The notes beneath the pieces were generated by a model that worked only from the letters and a program-made list of their open reading frames with translations, did not search any database and was not told the DNA's origin. A DNA stretch of 64,000 bases from Parapontixanthobacter aurantiacus (GTDB lineage: Bacteria > Pseudomonadota > Alphaproteobacteria > Sphingomonadales > Sphingomonadaceae): the NCBI RefSeq assembly GCF_009827635.1, contig NZ_WTYW01000001.1, forward strand, positions 80,001 to 144,000, written 5' to 3'. The translations under genes were made by a program, and so were the position numbers. The stretch's first letter is position 1, and every line of letters begins with the position of its first letter. Of this stretch, positions 17,626-26,938 are shown one piece after another.

Positions 17626-17680
17626 ATCGGGCGGGCGCCCGCAAGGTGAGGTTGTGACAACGTTAGTGTAGGAGGGGGGG

Positions 17681-18724
17681 CTAGCCGTCGTGGCCGACGG
17701 TACTCTCGCGCACCACGAGGCGTGCGGGCAATTGTCGGCCCTCCGGCTCACCGCCTTCGATCGCTTCCGTCAGGACGTCGAGCAGCATGTCGCCTGCGCC
17801 CTTCATGTCCTGCATCATCGTGCTGAGCGGTGGGTTTGATTGCGCGGCCGCGGGAATGTCGTCGAACCCGATAAGCGCCACATCCTCCGGCACGCGCCGA
17901 CCGACCTCGGCAAGCACCTGTCGTGCGCCGATGGCGATGAGGTCGCTCGCGGCAAAGATCGCGTCGAACTCGCAGCCGCTCTCGACGAGTTGCCGCGTTG
18001 CCGCGATCCCGTCGCCCTCGGTCGTCAGCGCGTCGCGGCGCAGGGCGTCGTCGGGCTCGATCCCCGCCTCGCGCATGGCCTTGCACAGACCATGATAACG
18101 GTCGGAAAATTCGGGATAGGAAGCATCGGCCCGTCCGAGAAAGGCAATGTTCCGCCGTCCGATCTCGATCAGGTGTCGTCCCGCCTGATAGCCTGCACCT
18201 ATATTGTCGGAACCGACCGTCGGTCCGATATTCTCGCCGCCGGTTGCGCCCCACCTGACGAAATGCGTGCCCTGACTGACGAGGTCTTCGAGCCTGCGCT
18301 TGTAGATCTCGTAGTCGCCATAGCCGAGAAGGATGAGACCGTCGGCGCGGTGACTGTCGTGATAGCGGGTATGCCAGTCATCCTCCATGCGCTGGAAGGA
18401 AATGAGAAGATCGAGCCCGCGATTGGCGCTCGCTCGCGTGATCGAACCGAGCATCGAGAGGAAGAAAGGATTGATGGTTCCTTCATCGGAAGTCAGGTCT
18501 TCGAAGAAGAGCAGGGCAATGGTGTTGGAGCGTTGCGACCGCAGCGAGGAAGCATTCTTGTCGACCGTGTAATTGAGTTCGCGGGCGATTTTCTCGATGC
18601 GTTCCCGCGTGGCGAGACTCACCGACTTGTCGCCCCGTAAGGCCCGGCTGACGGTGGGCTGCGAAACGCCCGCACGGTAGGCGATGTCGAACGAGGTCGG
18701 CCGGTCGGACGGCTTGCGTCCCAT
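17681..18724 (-). CDS. LacI-family repressor of the maltodextrin locus
   Basis: A 347-residue LacI/GalR-type regulator. The helix-turn-helix is at about 11-32 (FDIAYRAGVSQPTVSRALRG), the hinge helix follows near 52-62, and the rest is a periplasmic-binding-protein-like sugar domain (GLDLLISFQ, GRRNIAFLGRADASYPE, ALIGFDDIPAA). The ATG at 18724 has GGAG shortly upstream; the longer frame has no DNA-binding domain before it. It lies between the permease and the TonB receptor and is divergent from the latter, as in the Caulobacter malI-malA-malY arrangement. A maltose-related inducer is inferred from context. Confidence 0.93.
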   Translation of the reverse strand: MGRKPSDRPTSFDIAYRAGVSQPTVSRALRGDKSVSLATRERIEKIARELNYTVDKNASSLRSQRSNTIALLFFEDLTSDEGTINPFFLSMLGSITRASANRGLDLLISFQRMEDDWHTRYHDSHRADGLILLGYGDYEIYKRRLEDLVSQGTHFVRWGATGGENIGPTVGSDNIGAGYQAGRHLIEIGRRNIAFLGRADASYPEFSDRYHGLCKAMREAGIEPDDALRRDALTTEGDGIAATRQLVESGCEFDAIFAASDLIAIGARQVLAEVGRRVPEDVALIGFDDIPAAAQSNPPLSTMMQDMKGAGDMLLDVLTEAIEGGEPEGRQLPARLVVRESTVGHDG

Positions 18725-18872
18725 ATCCTCTCCAGTCCCCGAATTGAGTTCGGTTTTATCTGCGCCGTTGCTTAGCAGGAAACCGAACCGAACGGCAATT
18801 GCCAGCGGCGTCGCAACCCTCGGTCGAACGCTGCGAACCGCTCCTCGCTCAGCATCCTGCTGCGTTGCACAA

Positions 18873-18884
18873 ACATACGTATGC
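18873..18884 (+). promoter_or_regulatory. Candidate LacI-family operator in the TonB-receptor/LacI divergent region
   Basis: ACATACGTATGC contains the perfect 10-base palindrome CATACGTATG with central CG. It lies 119 bases upstream of the receptor ATG and 149 bases upstream of the LacI ATG, so it could govern both. The near match before the permease (17614-17625) is what makes a shared operator likely. Confidence 0.65.
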
Positions 18885-19002
18885 CCCCTTTTCCCGGCCG
18901 CAAATTCGGTCAAGACGCAAAACTGTAATGCTTGCGATGGGTCGCGAGCGAGCAGCGATGCAGCTATTTTTACTGCCCGGGGAGGCAGGGGACTGGGAGA
19001 GA

Positions 19003-21828
19003 ATGATGGTAACGAAGCGTAACCTCTTGGGCGCCGGGATCAGCAGTACGGCAATGGCGATCGTCCTCGCAGCGGGCATGGCGCCGAGCGCTGCGCTGGC
19101 GCAGGAAGCCAATCCGGTCGATACCGACATCGCGGATGAGGACGAGGCGGTCGAGGCGACCCCTGAGAACGTCATCATCGTCAGCGGCTTTCGTCAGTCT
19201 CTCGAAACTGCCGTCGCCGAGAAGCGCAATAGCGACCTGATCCTCGAATCCGTGACGGCCGAAGACATCGGCAAGCTGCCCGACGATTCCATCGGGGAAT
19301 CGATTGCGCGCCTGCCCGGCGTGACCTCGCAGCGCCTGAACGGCCGTGCCAACGTCATCGCCATTCGCGGCCTCGGCCCCGACTTCTCGCAGACATTGCT
19401 CAACGGACGCGAGCAGACCTCGACCGGCGACAACCGTGCTGTCGAGTTCGACCAGTATCCCTCCGAAGTCGTCAATCAGGTCGTCGTCTACAAGACGCCC
19501 TCCGCCAGCCTCGTCGGACAGGGCCTGGTCGGCACGATCGACGTGCGGACGATCCGTCCACTCGAAGCGCGCGAAAGCGTCTTCGCCATCGGCGCTAAGG
19601 GTTCCTACGCCGATCTCGGCAAGCTCAATGCCGGTTCGGAAGAGTTCGGCTATCGCGTCAACGCGACCTATGTCGACCAGTTTGCCGACGACACGTTCGG
19701 CGTCGCGCTCTCTGCGGCCTATACGGACGAGCCATATCAATTGCAGGAATTCAATGCCTGGGGCTATTCTGGAAGCGGCGAGGCGGGCAGCCCCTTCGCG
19801 ATCGCCGGCAGCAAGAGTTTCGTCACCTCGACCCAGCTGCAACGCATCGGGGTGAACGGCACGTTCCAGGCCCGGCTCAGCGACAACCTTATGGCGACCG
19901 TCGACGGGTTCTACTCCAATTTCGACGACGACCAGTCCAAGCGCGGCATCGAATTGCCCCTGAGCTTCTTCGGAACGACTTTCGATCCGTCCACCGCAAC
20001 GACGACGACCACCGAGTTCGGCGAATTCGCAACCTCCGGTACGTTCGAGAACGTCCAGGGCGTAGTCCGCAACGACATCTTCCAGCGCAAGGCCGACCTC
20101 TATTCCGGCGGCCTGAACCTCGCCTATGAAGGCGACGACGGCTGGAGCGCCTTTTTCGATTTCGGCTATTCGAGGACCGACCGGAACGAGCTGAGCATCG
20201 AGAGTTATGCCGGCACCGGCTTCAACTGGGACGATCCGAACCGCGTGGGCGACGAGTTTGCCGCGGACGACGTGACCGACACGATCGGTTTCCAGTCCGG
20301 CACGACGGGCACGGTGTTCAGCCCCTCGCTCGATTATAGCGATCCGACGCTCATCGTCCTTACCGATCCGCTCGGCTGGGGCGGCAGCCTGACCGTTCCG
20401 CAGGCGGGCTATTACAACAACCGCATCCTTGAAGACGAGTTGAAGCAGTACCGCGTCGGCGTCGCCAAGGAACTTGAAGGCTTCGTATCCGCAGCCCGTT
20501 TCGGCCTTGCCTATACGGACCGGTCGAAGAGCCTCGTGCCGGACGAGTTCCTCGTGCGTCTGCGCGATGGCCTCACCGAACTGGCGGTTCCGTCGGATGC
20601 GCTCCTTCGCCCGACCAATCTCGACTATCTCGGCCTGGGGCCGATCGTCAGCTACGATGCGCGCACGCTCATCGACGACGGCACGCTGATCCTCGAGCCG
20701 AACACCTCCAACGACATTCCGCGCAAGGCCTATCGCATCACCGAAGACCTGATGACGGCCTATCTCCAGTTCGACGTCGAGCAGCAGCTCGGCGCAGGCA
20801 TGCTGACCGGAAACTTCGGCGTTCAGGCGATCAATACGGTCCAAAAGTCCGACGGCGTTGCTTTCGCCGACGTCGACGGAGACGGAGCAGAGGATCGCAT
20901 CGATGTATCGGGCGGTGCGGACTTCTGGGACGTCCTGCCTAGTGCGAACCTGTCCTTGAGGCTCGACAGCGGATGGGTCTTCCGCCTCGCCGCATCGCGC
21001 CAGATCCAGCGACCGCAGCTCGACGACCTGCGCATTGCCATCGGCTACAATATCGTAACGCAGGAAGACGGACAGAGTCCGACTGGAGCCTATCCTTACA
21101 TCAGCGGCAACGGCGGCAACCCGGCGCTTCGCCCTTACCGCGCAAATGCAGTTGACTTCAACATCGAGAAATACTTTGGCGGCGGGGCAGGTGTCGTGGC
21201 GCTCCAGCTGTTCTACAAGGATATCGTCAGCTACATCGACAACGACGTGGCGGTTTTCGATTACACCGGCTTCCCGCTGCCCGTCGGACAGGCACCGGCG
21301 ACCCCGATCGGCCTGCTGAACTCCGAAGTGAATACGGGTGGCGGCAATTTCTACGGCGCGGAACTATCGGCGACGCTGCCGCTCGACACCTTCACCGAAA
21401 CGCTCGACGGCTTCGGCGTCACCGGCGGCGTCGGCTATACCAAGACCGAGATCGAGAATGCACAAGGCGAGATCGACGTTATTCCAGGTTACTCAAAATG
21501 GGTGGCCAACGGCACGGCCTATTTCGAGAAATGGGGTTTCAACGCCCGCGGCAGCGTGCGCTATCGCTCGGAGTTCCTGGCGGACTTCACCGGGTTCGGC
21601 GGTAATATCACGCGCCGCCTCGCACGCGCCGAGACGATCGTCGATGCGCAGATCGGCTACGACTTCCAGGATGGCAGCGCGCTCGAAGGCCTGTCGGTCT
21701 ACATTCAGGGTCAGAACCTCACGAACCAGCCCTTCGTATCGCAATTCGACGTGCCGGTGCCCGAGGCGGTCATCGACAACCAGGAATATGGCCGCCGCTT
21801 CCTCGCCGGCTTCACCTACAGGTTCTAG
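19003..21828 (+). CDS. TonB-dependent outer-membrane receptor, maltodextrin type
   Basis: A 942-residue TonB-dependent receptor. The signal peptide ends near ALAQ (about 31-34). The plug domain contains NVIIVSGFRQSLETAV and later RLNGRANVIAIRGLGPDFSQ. A long beta-barrel follows and ends in the aromatic terminus LAGFTYRF needed for outer-membrane assembly. The subfamily is the one common in Caulobacter and sphingomonads for sugar uptake (MalA-like). ATG at 19003 or 19006 follows GGGAGAG; the frame upstream lacks a signal peptide. Divergent from LacI with an operator-like palindrome between them, it should carry maltodextrins into the periplasm for the hydrolases encoded downstream. Confidence 0.93.
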   Translation: MMVTKRNLLGAGISSTAMAIVLAAGMAPSAALAQEANPVDTDIADEDEAVEATPENVIIVSGFRQSLETAVAEKRNSDLILESVTAEDIGKLPDDSIGESIARLPGVTSQRLNGRANVIAIRGLGPDFSQTLLNGREQTSTGDNRAVEFDQYPSEVVNQVVVYKTPSASLVGQGLVGTIDVRTIRPLEARESVFAIGAKGSYADLGKLNAGSEEFGYRVNATYVDQFADDTFGVALSAAYTDEPYQLQEFNAWGYSGSGEAGSPFAIAGSKSFVTSTQLQRIGVNGTFQARLSDNLMATVDGFYSNFDDDQSKRGIELPLSFFGTTFDPSTATTTTTEFGEFATSGTFENVQGVVRNDIFQRKADLYSGGLNLAYEGDDGWSAFFDFGYSRTDRNELSIESYAGTGFNWDDPNRVGDEFAADDVTDTIGFQSGTTGTVFSPSLDYSDPTLIVLTDPLGWGGSLTVPQAGYYNNRILEDELKQYRVGVAKELEGFVSAARFGLAYTDRSKSLVPDEFLVRLRDGLTELAVPSDALLRPTNLDYLGLGPIVSYDARTLIDDGTLILEPNTSNDIPRKAYRITEDLMTAYLQFDVEQQLGAGMLTGNFGVQAINTVQKSDGVAFADVDGDGAEDRIDVSGGADFWDVLPSANLSLRLDSGWVFRLAASRQIQRPQLDDLRIAIGYNIVTQEDGQSPTGAYPYISGNGGNPALRPYRANAVDFNIEKYFGGGAGVVALQLFYKDIVSYIDNDVAVFDYTGFPLPVGQAPATPIGLLNSEVNTGGGNFYGAELSATLPLDTFTETLDGFGVTGGVGYTKTEIENAQGEIDVIPGYSKWVANGTAYFEKWGFNARGSVRYRSEFLADFTGFGGNITRRLARAETIVDAQIGYDFQDGSALEGLSVYIQGQNLTNQPFVSQFDVPVPEAVIDNQEYGRRFLAGFTYRF

Positions 21829-21951
21829 TTCGTCGCATGAGCGGGGCGGGCGAATAATCTCTCACGGGATGTTTCGTCCGCTCCGCTCCATAATGCGGCG
21901 GCACTGTCCGCAGCACCTCGTCGATTGCGGGGTCTCAGCAGCCGGGAAGGG

Positions 21952-23463
21952 ATGATGGACAGGACAACAGCGCAGCACATCGTGATTGCCGGCGGCGGGA
22001 CCGCGGGATGGATGGCGGGGGCTGCTCTGTCACGTTTTACTACCGGTCGCATTACTCTCGTTGAGGCGGAAGAGATCGGCCCTGTCGGCGTCGGCGAGGC
22101 CACGATACCGCAGATCCGCCTGTTCAATGCAGGGCTCGGCATCGACGAAGCGGAGTTCCTGCGGGAGACCAAGGGCAGCTTCAAGCTCGGCATCGAATTC
22201 GCCGGTTGGGCGGGCGAGGGAACACGCTACATGCACGCCTTCGGTCCGGTTGGGCATCCGGCGGGATTGCTGCCGTTCCACCAATATTGGCTGCGGGCGC
22301 GCGAGGAAGGTTTCGCTGAAGAATTGGGCGCCTATTCGCTCAACGAAACGGCGGCCTGCGCGCTGAAGATACAGATGTGGCGCTCCGAACCGGGCAAGCC
22401 CGCACCCGACATGCCATGGGCATATCATTTCGATGCAGGCCTCTATGCCGCTTTCCTGCGGCGCTATGCCGAGGCACGAGGCGTCACGCGCATCGCCGGC
22501 AAGATCGTGAGCGTCGAGCGGGACGAGCGAGAAATTGCCTCTCTGACGCTCGACGATGGACGCAAAGTTGGCGGCGACTTCTTCCTCGACTGTACGGGCT
22601 TTCGCAGCCTCCTTCTCGGCGAAGCCCTAGGCAGCCGGTTCGAGGACTGGCAGCATTGGCTGCCATGCGACCGGGCGGTGGCCGTACCTTGCGCAACGAG
22701 GGGAGAGTTCACGCCCTACACAACGGCGACGGCGCGCCGGGCGGGCTGGCAATGGCGCATCCCCCTCCAGCACCGGATCGGCAATGGGCTCGTCTATTCG
22801 AGCGCCGATCTGTCCGACGACGAGGCGCTCGACATGCTGCTTGGCGGACTGGACGGGTCGGAAGAGGGCGAACCCAACCGGTTGCGCTTCGCAACCGGAT
22901 CGCGGGCGGAGCACTGGGTCGGAAACTGCCTGGCGCTGGGCTTGTCGGCTGGCTTCATGGAGCCGCTGGAATCGACCAGCATCCACCTCATCCAGTCCTC
23001 GCTTTCGCGCTTCCTGACGATGCTTCCGGTCGAGAGACCCGATCCTGCCATCGTTCGCGAATTCAACCGGCAGACGAGCTTCGAATGGGAGCGGATTCGC
23101 GACTTTCTCATCCTGCACTACAAGGCGAATGGTCGACAGGGCGAGGCTTTCTGGGATCGCTGCCGGGCGATGTCGGTGCCCGATAGCCTTGCTGCAAAAA
23201 TCGGACAGTTCGAGGCGGCGGGATATATTCACCGGGAACATGAAGAACTCTTCACGCAAGAGGGATGGTTGCAGGTGCTCGTGGGGCAGGGCGTCATTCC
23301 GTCGACCTTTCACCCGATTGCGGGCAACATGTCTCAGGGTGATCTCGCCGCGATGATGTCGCGCATTACCGATCGCAATCGTGAAACGGTCGCGAGAATG
23401 CCCGACCACGTCCAATTCCTGCGTGCATTCTGCATGCCTCCAGAACATCGGAAGACCGCATGA
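21952..23463 (+). CDS. Flavin-dependent tryptophan-halogenase-family protein (first copy)
   Basis: A 503-residue flavoprotein of the tryptophan halogenase family. GGGTAGW (14-20) binds FAD, GVGEATIP (46-53) is a family loop, K78 in SFKLGIEF aligns with the catalytic lysine that carries hypohalous acid, and WQWRIP (266-271) is the family fingerprint. A conserved Glu lies in EPLESTS. All features of an active halogenase are present, yet it sits in a sugar operon 123 bases after the TonB receptor. Related genes accompany TonB receptors in Caulobacter and Xanthomonas relatives; their natural substrate is unclear. It overlaps the next gene by ATGA. Confidence 0.88.
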   Translation: MMDRTTAQHIVIAGGGTAGWMAGAALSRFTTGRITLVEAEEIGPVGVGEATIPQIRLFNAGLGIDEAEFLRETKGSFKLGIEFAGWAGEGTRYMHAFGPVGHPAGLLPFHQYWLRAREEGFAEELGAYSLNETAACALKIQMWRSEPGKPAPDMPWAYHFDAGLYAAFLRRYAEARGVTRIAGKIVSVERDEREIASLTLDDGRKVGGDFFLDCTGFRSLLLGEALGSRFEDWQHWLPCDRAVAVPCATRGEFTPYTTATARRAGWQWRIPLQHRIGNGLVYSSADLSDDEALDMLLGGLDGSEEGEPNRLRFATGSRAEHWVGNCLALGLSAGFMEPLESTSIHLIQSSLSRFLTMLPVERPDPAIVREFNRQTSFEWERIRDFLILHYKANGRQGEAFWDRCRAMSVPDSLAAKIGQFEAAGYIHREHEELFTQEGWLQVLVGQGVIPSTFHPIAGNMSQGDLAAMMSRITDRNRETVARMPDHVQFLRAFCMPPEHRKTA

Positions 23464-25304
23464 TGCTACGCTATCAAACTATGCTGACCCTTGCCGCGCT
23501 CGCATTGGCAGGCTGCCAGACGGTGGCCGTTCCGTCGGCATCGGCGCAGGAGGCGGCGCAGGACTTCAGGGACCGGTTGCCGGAGGACGAGATCGTCTAT
23601 TTCGTCCTGCCCGATCGCTTTGCCAATGGCGACACGACGAACGATCGTGGGGGACTGCCGGACGAGCGTCTCGTCAGCGGGTTCGATCCGTCCGACAAAG
23701 GCTTCTTTCATGGCGGCGATCTGGCCGGCCTGACGGAAAAACTCGACTATATCGAAGGGCTTGGCGTTACCGCCATCTGGTTCGCGCCGATCTTCAAGAA
23801 CAAGCCAGTGCAAGGACCGCCAGGCAACGAAAGCGCGGGCTATCACGGTTACTGGGTCACCGACTTCACGCAGGTCGATCCTCACTTCGGGACCAATGCC
23901 GAGTTCGAGGCCTTCGTCGATGCCGCCCATGCGCGCGGGATGAAGGTCTATATGGACATCATCACCAATCACACCGCCGACGTCATTCGCTATGAAGAAG
24001 GCGATGCGACCGATTACGTCTATCGAAGCCTCGGCGACTATCCCTATTCCCGGCGGCTCGGACCGGATGGCGAGCCGATCAATGACGGTTTTCTCGGCGA
24101 CGAGATACGCACCGAAGAGAATTTCGCGAAACTGGTCGAGCCCGGCTACGCCTATACGCCCGTCGTTCCGGCGGACGAACGCGGCGTGAAGGTCCCGGGC
24201 TGGCTCAACGATCCCATCTACTACCACAATCGCGGCGATACGACCTTCAGCGGCGAGAGCAGTCGCTACGGCGATTTCGTCGGACTGGACGATCTCTTTA
24301 CCGAACACCCCCGTGTCCTGTCCGGGATGATCGACATCTATGGCGACTGGATTCGGCAATTCGGCATCGACGGGTTCCGCATCGATACGGCGCGGCACGT
24401 CAATCCGGAATTCTGGCAGAGCTTCGTACCAGCAATGCAGGCGATCGCACAGGAGGAGGGCATTCCCAATTTCCACATCTTCGGAGAAGTCTACAAGGAC
24501 ACGCCCGACAGTGGATACATCGCTCAGTACACGCGCCGCGATGGCTTTCCCGCAGTACTCGACTTCGCTTTCCAGACCGCCGTCATGCAAGCTGTCAGCG
24601 GTGTCGCCTCGCCTGAGGTCATGGCGCAGATGTTCGATGGCGACGTACTGTATGAAGGGGGCGAAGCGACCGCCCGGACCCTGCCGACCTTTCTCGGCAA
24701 TCACGACATGGGGCGCTTCTCGACGCTCGTGAAAGAACGTCTTCCCGGCATCTCGCAAGACGAATTGCTTGCCCGCGTGATGCTCGGCCACGCCATGCTG
24801 ATGACTTTGCGCGGCAGTCCCGTCATCTATTACGGAGACGAGCAGGGGTTCGTGGGTGACGGCAACGACCAGGCTGCACGCGAAGACATGTTTGCCAGTG
24901 CGACCGCCAGCTACAACGACAACGACCTGCTCGGCACGCAGGCGACGACTGCGACCGAGAACTACGATACCGCGCATCCGCTCTACCGCTTGATCAGTGA
25001 GCTTGCAGCCTTGCGAAAGGCGCACCCGGCGCTTGCACGCGGGCGGCAGGTCGTGCGCAGCTACGACCTCGAGCCCGGTCTGTTCGCCGTGTCGCGCTTC
25101 GATCCCGATACGGGCCGCGAATATCTCGTCGCATTCAATACGAGCGCCGAGCCGCTGACCGCACGAAGCCGGTTCGGATACGACGCAACAGAATTGGAGA
25201 CGCTCGCCGGCCAGTGCCCTGCCGAACTGGACGCGCGGGGAAGCGTCCGCCTCGAACTGCCAGCCTTCGGCTGGGCCGTATGTCGCGCGGCGAACGCCCG
25301 ATGA
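23460..25304 (+). CDS. GH13 alpha-amylase, predicted lipoprotein
   Basis: A 614-residue GH13 glycosidase. The N-terminus has a lipobox LALAGC with lipidated C19, so it should be anchored to a membrane facing the periplasm or surface. Catalytic residues are present: D309 (GFRIDT), E343 (FGEVYKD) and D416 (GNHD); DIITNHT at 166-172 is conserved region I. FVLPDRFANGD near 48-58 and HGGDLAGLTEKLDYI resemble cyclomaltodextrinase or exported amylase subfamilies. It starts with ATG at 23460 overlapping the halogenase stop, and its own stop overlaps the next start, so halogenase and hydrolases are translated as a chain. Confidence 0.92.
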   Translation: MMLRYQTMLTLAALALAGCQTVAVPSASAQEAAQDFRDRLPEDEIVYFVLPDRFANGDTTNDRGGLPDERLVSGFDPSDKGFFHGGDLAGLTEKLDYIEGLGVTAIWFAPIFKNKPVQGPPGNESAGYHGYWVTDFTQVDPHFGTNAEFEAFVDAAHARGMKVYMDIITNHTADVIRYEEGDATDYVYRSLGDYPYSRRLGPDGEPINDGFLGDEIRTEENFAKLVEPGYAYTPVVPADERGVKVPGWLNDPIYYHNRGDTTFSGESSRYGDFVGLDDLFTEHPRVLSGMIDIYGDWIRQFGIDGFRIDTARHVNPEFWQSFVPAMQAIAQEEGIPNFHIFGEVYKDTPDSGYIAQYTRRDGFPAVLDFAFQTAVMQAVSGVASPEVMAQMFDGDVLYEGGEATARTLPTFLGNHDMGRFSTLVKERLPGISQDELLARVMLGHAMLMTLRGSPVIYYGDEQGFVGDGNDQAAREDMFASATASYNDNDLLGTQATTATENYDTAHPLYRLISELAALRKAHPALARGRQVVRSYDLEPGLFAVSRFDPDTGREYLVAFNTSAEPLTARSRFGYDATELETLAGQCPAELDARGSVRLELPAFGWAVCRAANAR

Positions 25305-26938
25305 ACGTGATGGCGTCCGATCAGACCGTCGAGGATGCGCCCGCAGGCAATCGCGAATGGTGGCGCGGGGCAGCGATCTACCAAATCTATCCCCGCAGCT
25401 TCATGGACTCCAACGGCGACGGGATCGGCGACCTTCCGGGCATTACGTCGAAGCTCGACTATGTCGCCTCGCTCGGCGTGGATGCCATCTGGATCTCGCC
25501 CTTCTTTACTTCGCCCATGAAGGACTTCGGCTACGACGTCGCAAATTACTGCGATGTCGATCCGATCTTCGGCACGCTTGCGGATTTCGATGCGCTCGTC
25601 AGCCGGGCTCACGAACTCGGACTGAAGGTGCTGATCGATCAGGTCTATTCGCACACCTCCGACGAGCATCCCTGGTTCGCGGAAAGCCGTGCGAGCAAGA
25701 CGAACGACCGGGCCGACTGGTATGTATGGGCCGATCCGAAGGAAGACGGCTCACCGCCGACGAACTGGCAATCGGTGTTCGGCGGCCCCGCATGGACGTG
25801 GGACGCACGCCGCGGGCAGTATTATCTGCACAACTTCCTGAGCAGCCAGCCGCAGGTGAACGGCCATCATCCGGGCGTTCAGGCCGCAATGCTGGACGTC
25901 GCCCGGTTCTGGCTGGACAAGGGCGTCGACGGGTTCCGGATCGATGCCCTCAATTTCCTGATGCACGATCCGCAACTACGCGACAATCCGCCCGCTCCGC
26001 CGAGCGACCGGCCGCGCACCCGACCATTCGATTACCAGATCCGCCGCTACAATCAGTCGCATCCCGACATTGCCAAGTTCGTTTCGAGGATCAGGCAACT
26101 GACCGATCGCTACGACGCAATCTTCACCGTGGCCGAAGTCGGGGGCGACGAAGCGGAGGCGGAAATGAAAGCCTTTACCGCGGACAACCGGCATCTCAAT
26201 TCCGCTTACGGGTTCAATTTCCTTTATGCGGACGTGTTCACGCCGGGACTCGTCTGCGCCGCGCTGTCCGAGTGGCCGGCCGAGGACAATGTCGGCTGGC
26301 CGAGCTGGGCCTTCGAGAACCACGATGCGCCCCGGGCCTTGTCGCGCTGGTGCGAAGCGAACCAGCGGCACGAATTCGCGCGTTTGAAGATGCTGCTGCT
26401 GATGAGCCTGCGCGGGAACGCGATCATCTATTACGGCGAGGAACTGGGACTGACACAGGTCGATATTCCCTTCGACCAGCTGCATGATCCCGAAGCCATC
26501 GCGAACTGGCCGCTGACCCTTTCGCGTGACGGCGCTCGTACCCCGATGCCGTGGAGCGCCGAAGAGGAAAACGCTGGCTTCACGAGGGGCGAACCTTGGC
26601 TGCCGGTCGGACCTCTCAATCGGGAGAAAGCCGTCGATGAACAGGACGGCCAGCCGGGCTCTCTCCTGAATTTCACGCGAGACGTCCTGCGCTTGAGCAA
26701 GCGAAATCCGGCACTGCAGATCGGCGATGTTCGCTCATGTCGAACGGACGGAGCCTTGTTGGAAATCATCCGCACCACGCCCGACCAGCGCCTGCGCTGC
26801 CTGTTCAATCTCGGTGACCGGACGCGCGAACTGGACGGCAATGGGACGGGCAAAGTGCTCTTTTCGCTCGAAGGATCGGATGCGTTGATGCTCGGACCGT
26901 TCGGGGCAATCATCATCGAGGAAACATCATGCGACTGA
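25301..26938 (+). CDS. GH13 alpha-glucosidase (GH13_23-like), cytoplasmic
   Basis: A 545-residue alpha-glucosidase that releases glucose from maltose and short maltodextrins. AIYQIYPRSFMDSNGDG near 25-41 is the oligo-1,6-glucosidase/alpha-glucosidase signature. Catalytic residues are D215 (GFRIDAL), E279 (VAEVGG) and D342 (ENHD). The sequence matches the alpha-glucosidase group typified by the Halomonas and Xanthomonas enzymes, which can also transfer glucose. No signal peptide is visible, so it probably works in the cytoplasm on sugar imported by the permease. ATG at 25301 overlaps the previous stop; a second in-frame ATG at 25310 is possible. Confidence 0.92.
   Translation: MNVMASDQTVEDAPAGNREWWRGAAIYQIYPRSFMDSNGDGIGDLPGITSKLDYVASLGVDAIWISPFFTSPMKDFGYDVANYCDVDPIFGTLADFDALVSRAHELGLKVLIDQVYSHTSDEHPWFAESRASKTNDRADWYVWADPKEDGSPPTNWQSVFGGPAWTWDARRGQYYLHNFLSSQPQVNGHHPGVQAAMLDVARFWLDKGVDGFRIDALNFLMHDPQLRDNPPAPPSDRPRTRPFDYQIRRYNQSHPDIAKFVSRIRQLTDRYDAIFTVAEVGGDEAEAEMKAFTADNRHLNSAYGFNFLYADVFTPGLVCAALSEWPAEDNVGWPSWAFENHDAPRALSRWCEANQRHEFARLKMLLLMSLRGNAIIYYGEELGLTQVDIPFDQLHDPEAIANWPLTLSRDGARTPMPWSAEEENAGFTRGEPWLPVGPLNREKAVDEQDGQPGSLLNFTRDVLRLSKRNPALQIGDVRSCRTDGALLEIIRTTPDQRLRCLFNLGDRTRELDGNGTGKVLFSLEGSDALMLGPFGAIIIEETSCD

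Noticed and set aside
18970-20844. 624-codon open frame on the minus strand opposite the TonB receptor
   Set aside because: Same kind of shadow; the plus strand encodes a complete receptor with signal peptide and C-terminal Phe.
23466-25025. 519-codon open frame on the minus strand opposite the GH13 lipoprotein
   Set aside because: Low-complexity, Asp/Arg/His-rich translation without motifs; the plus strand has intact GH13 catalytic residues.
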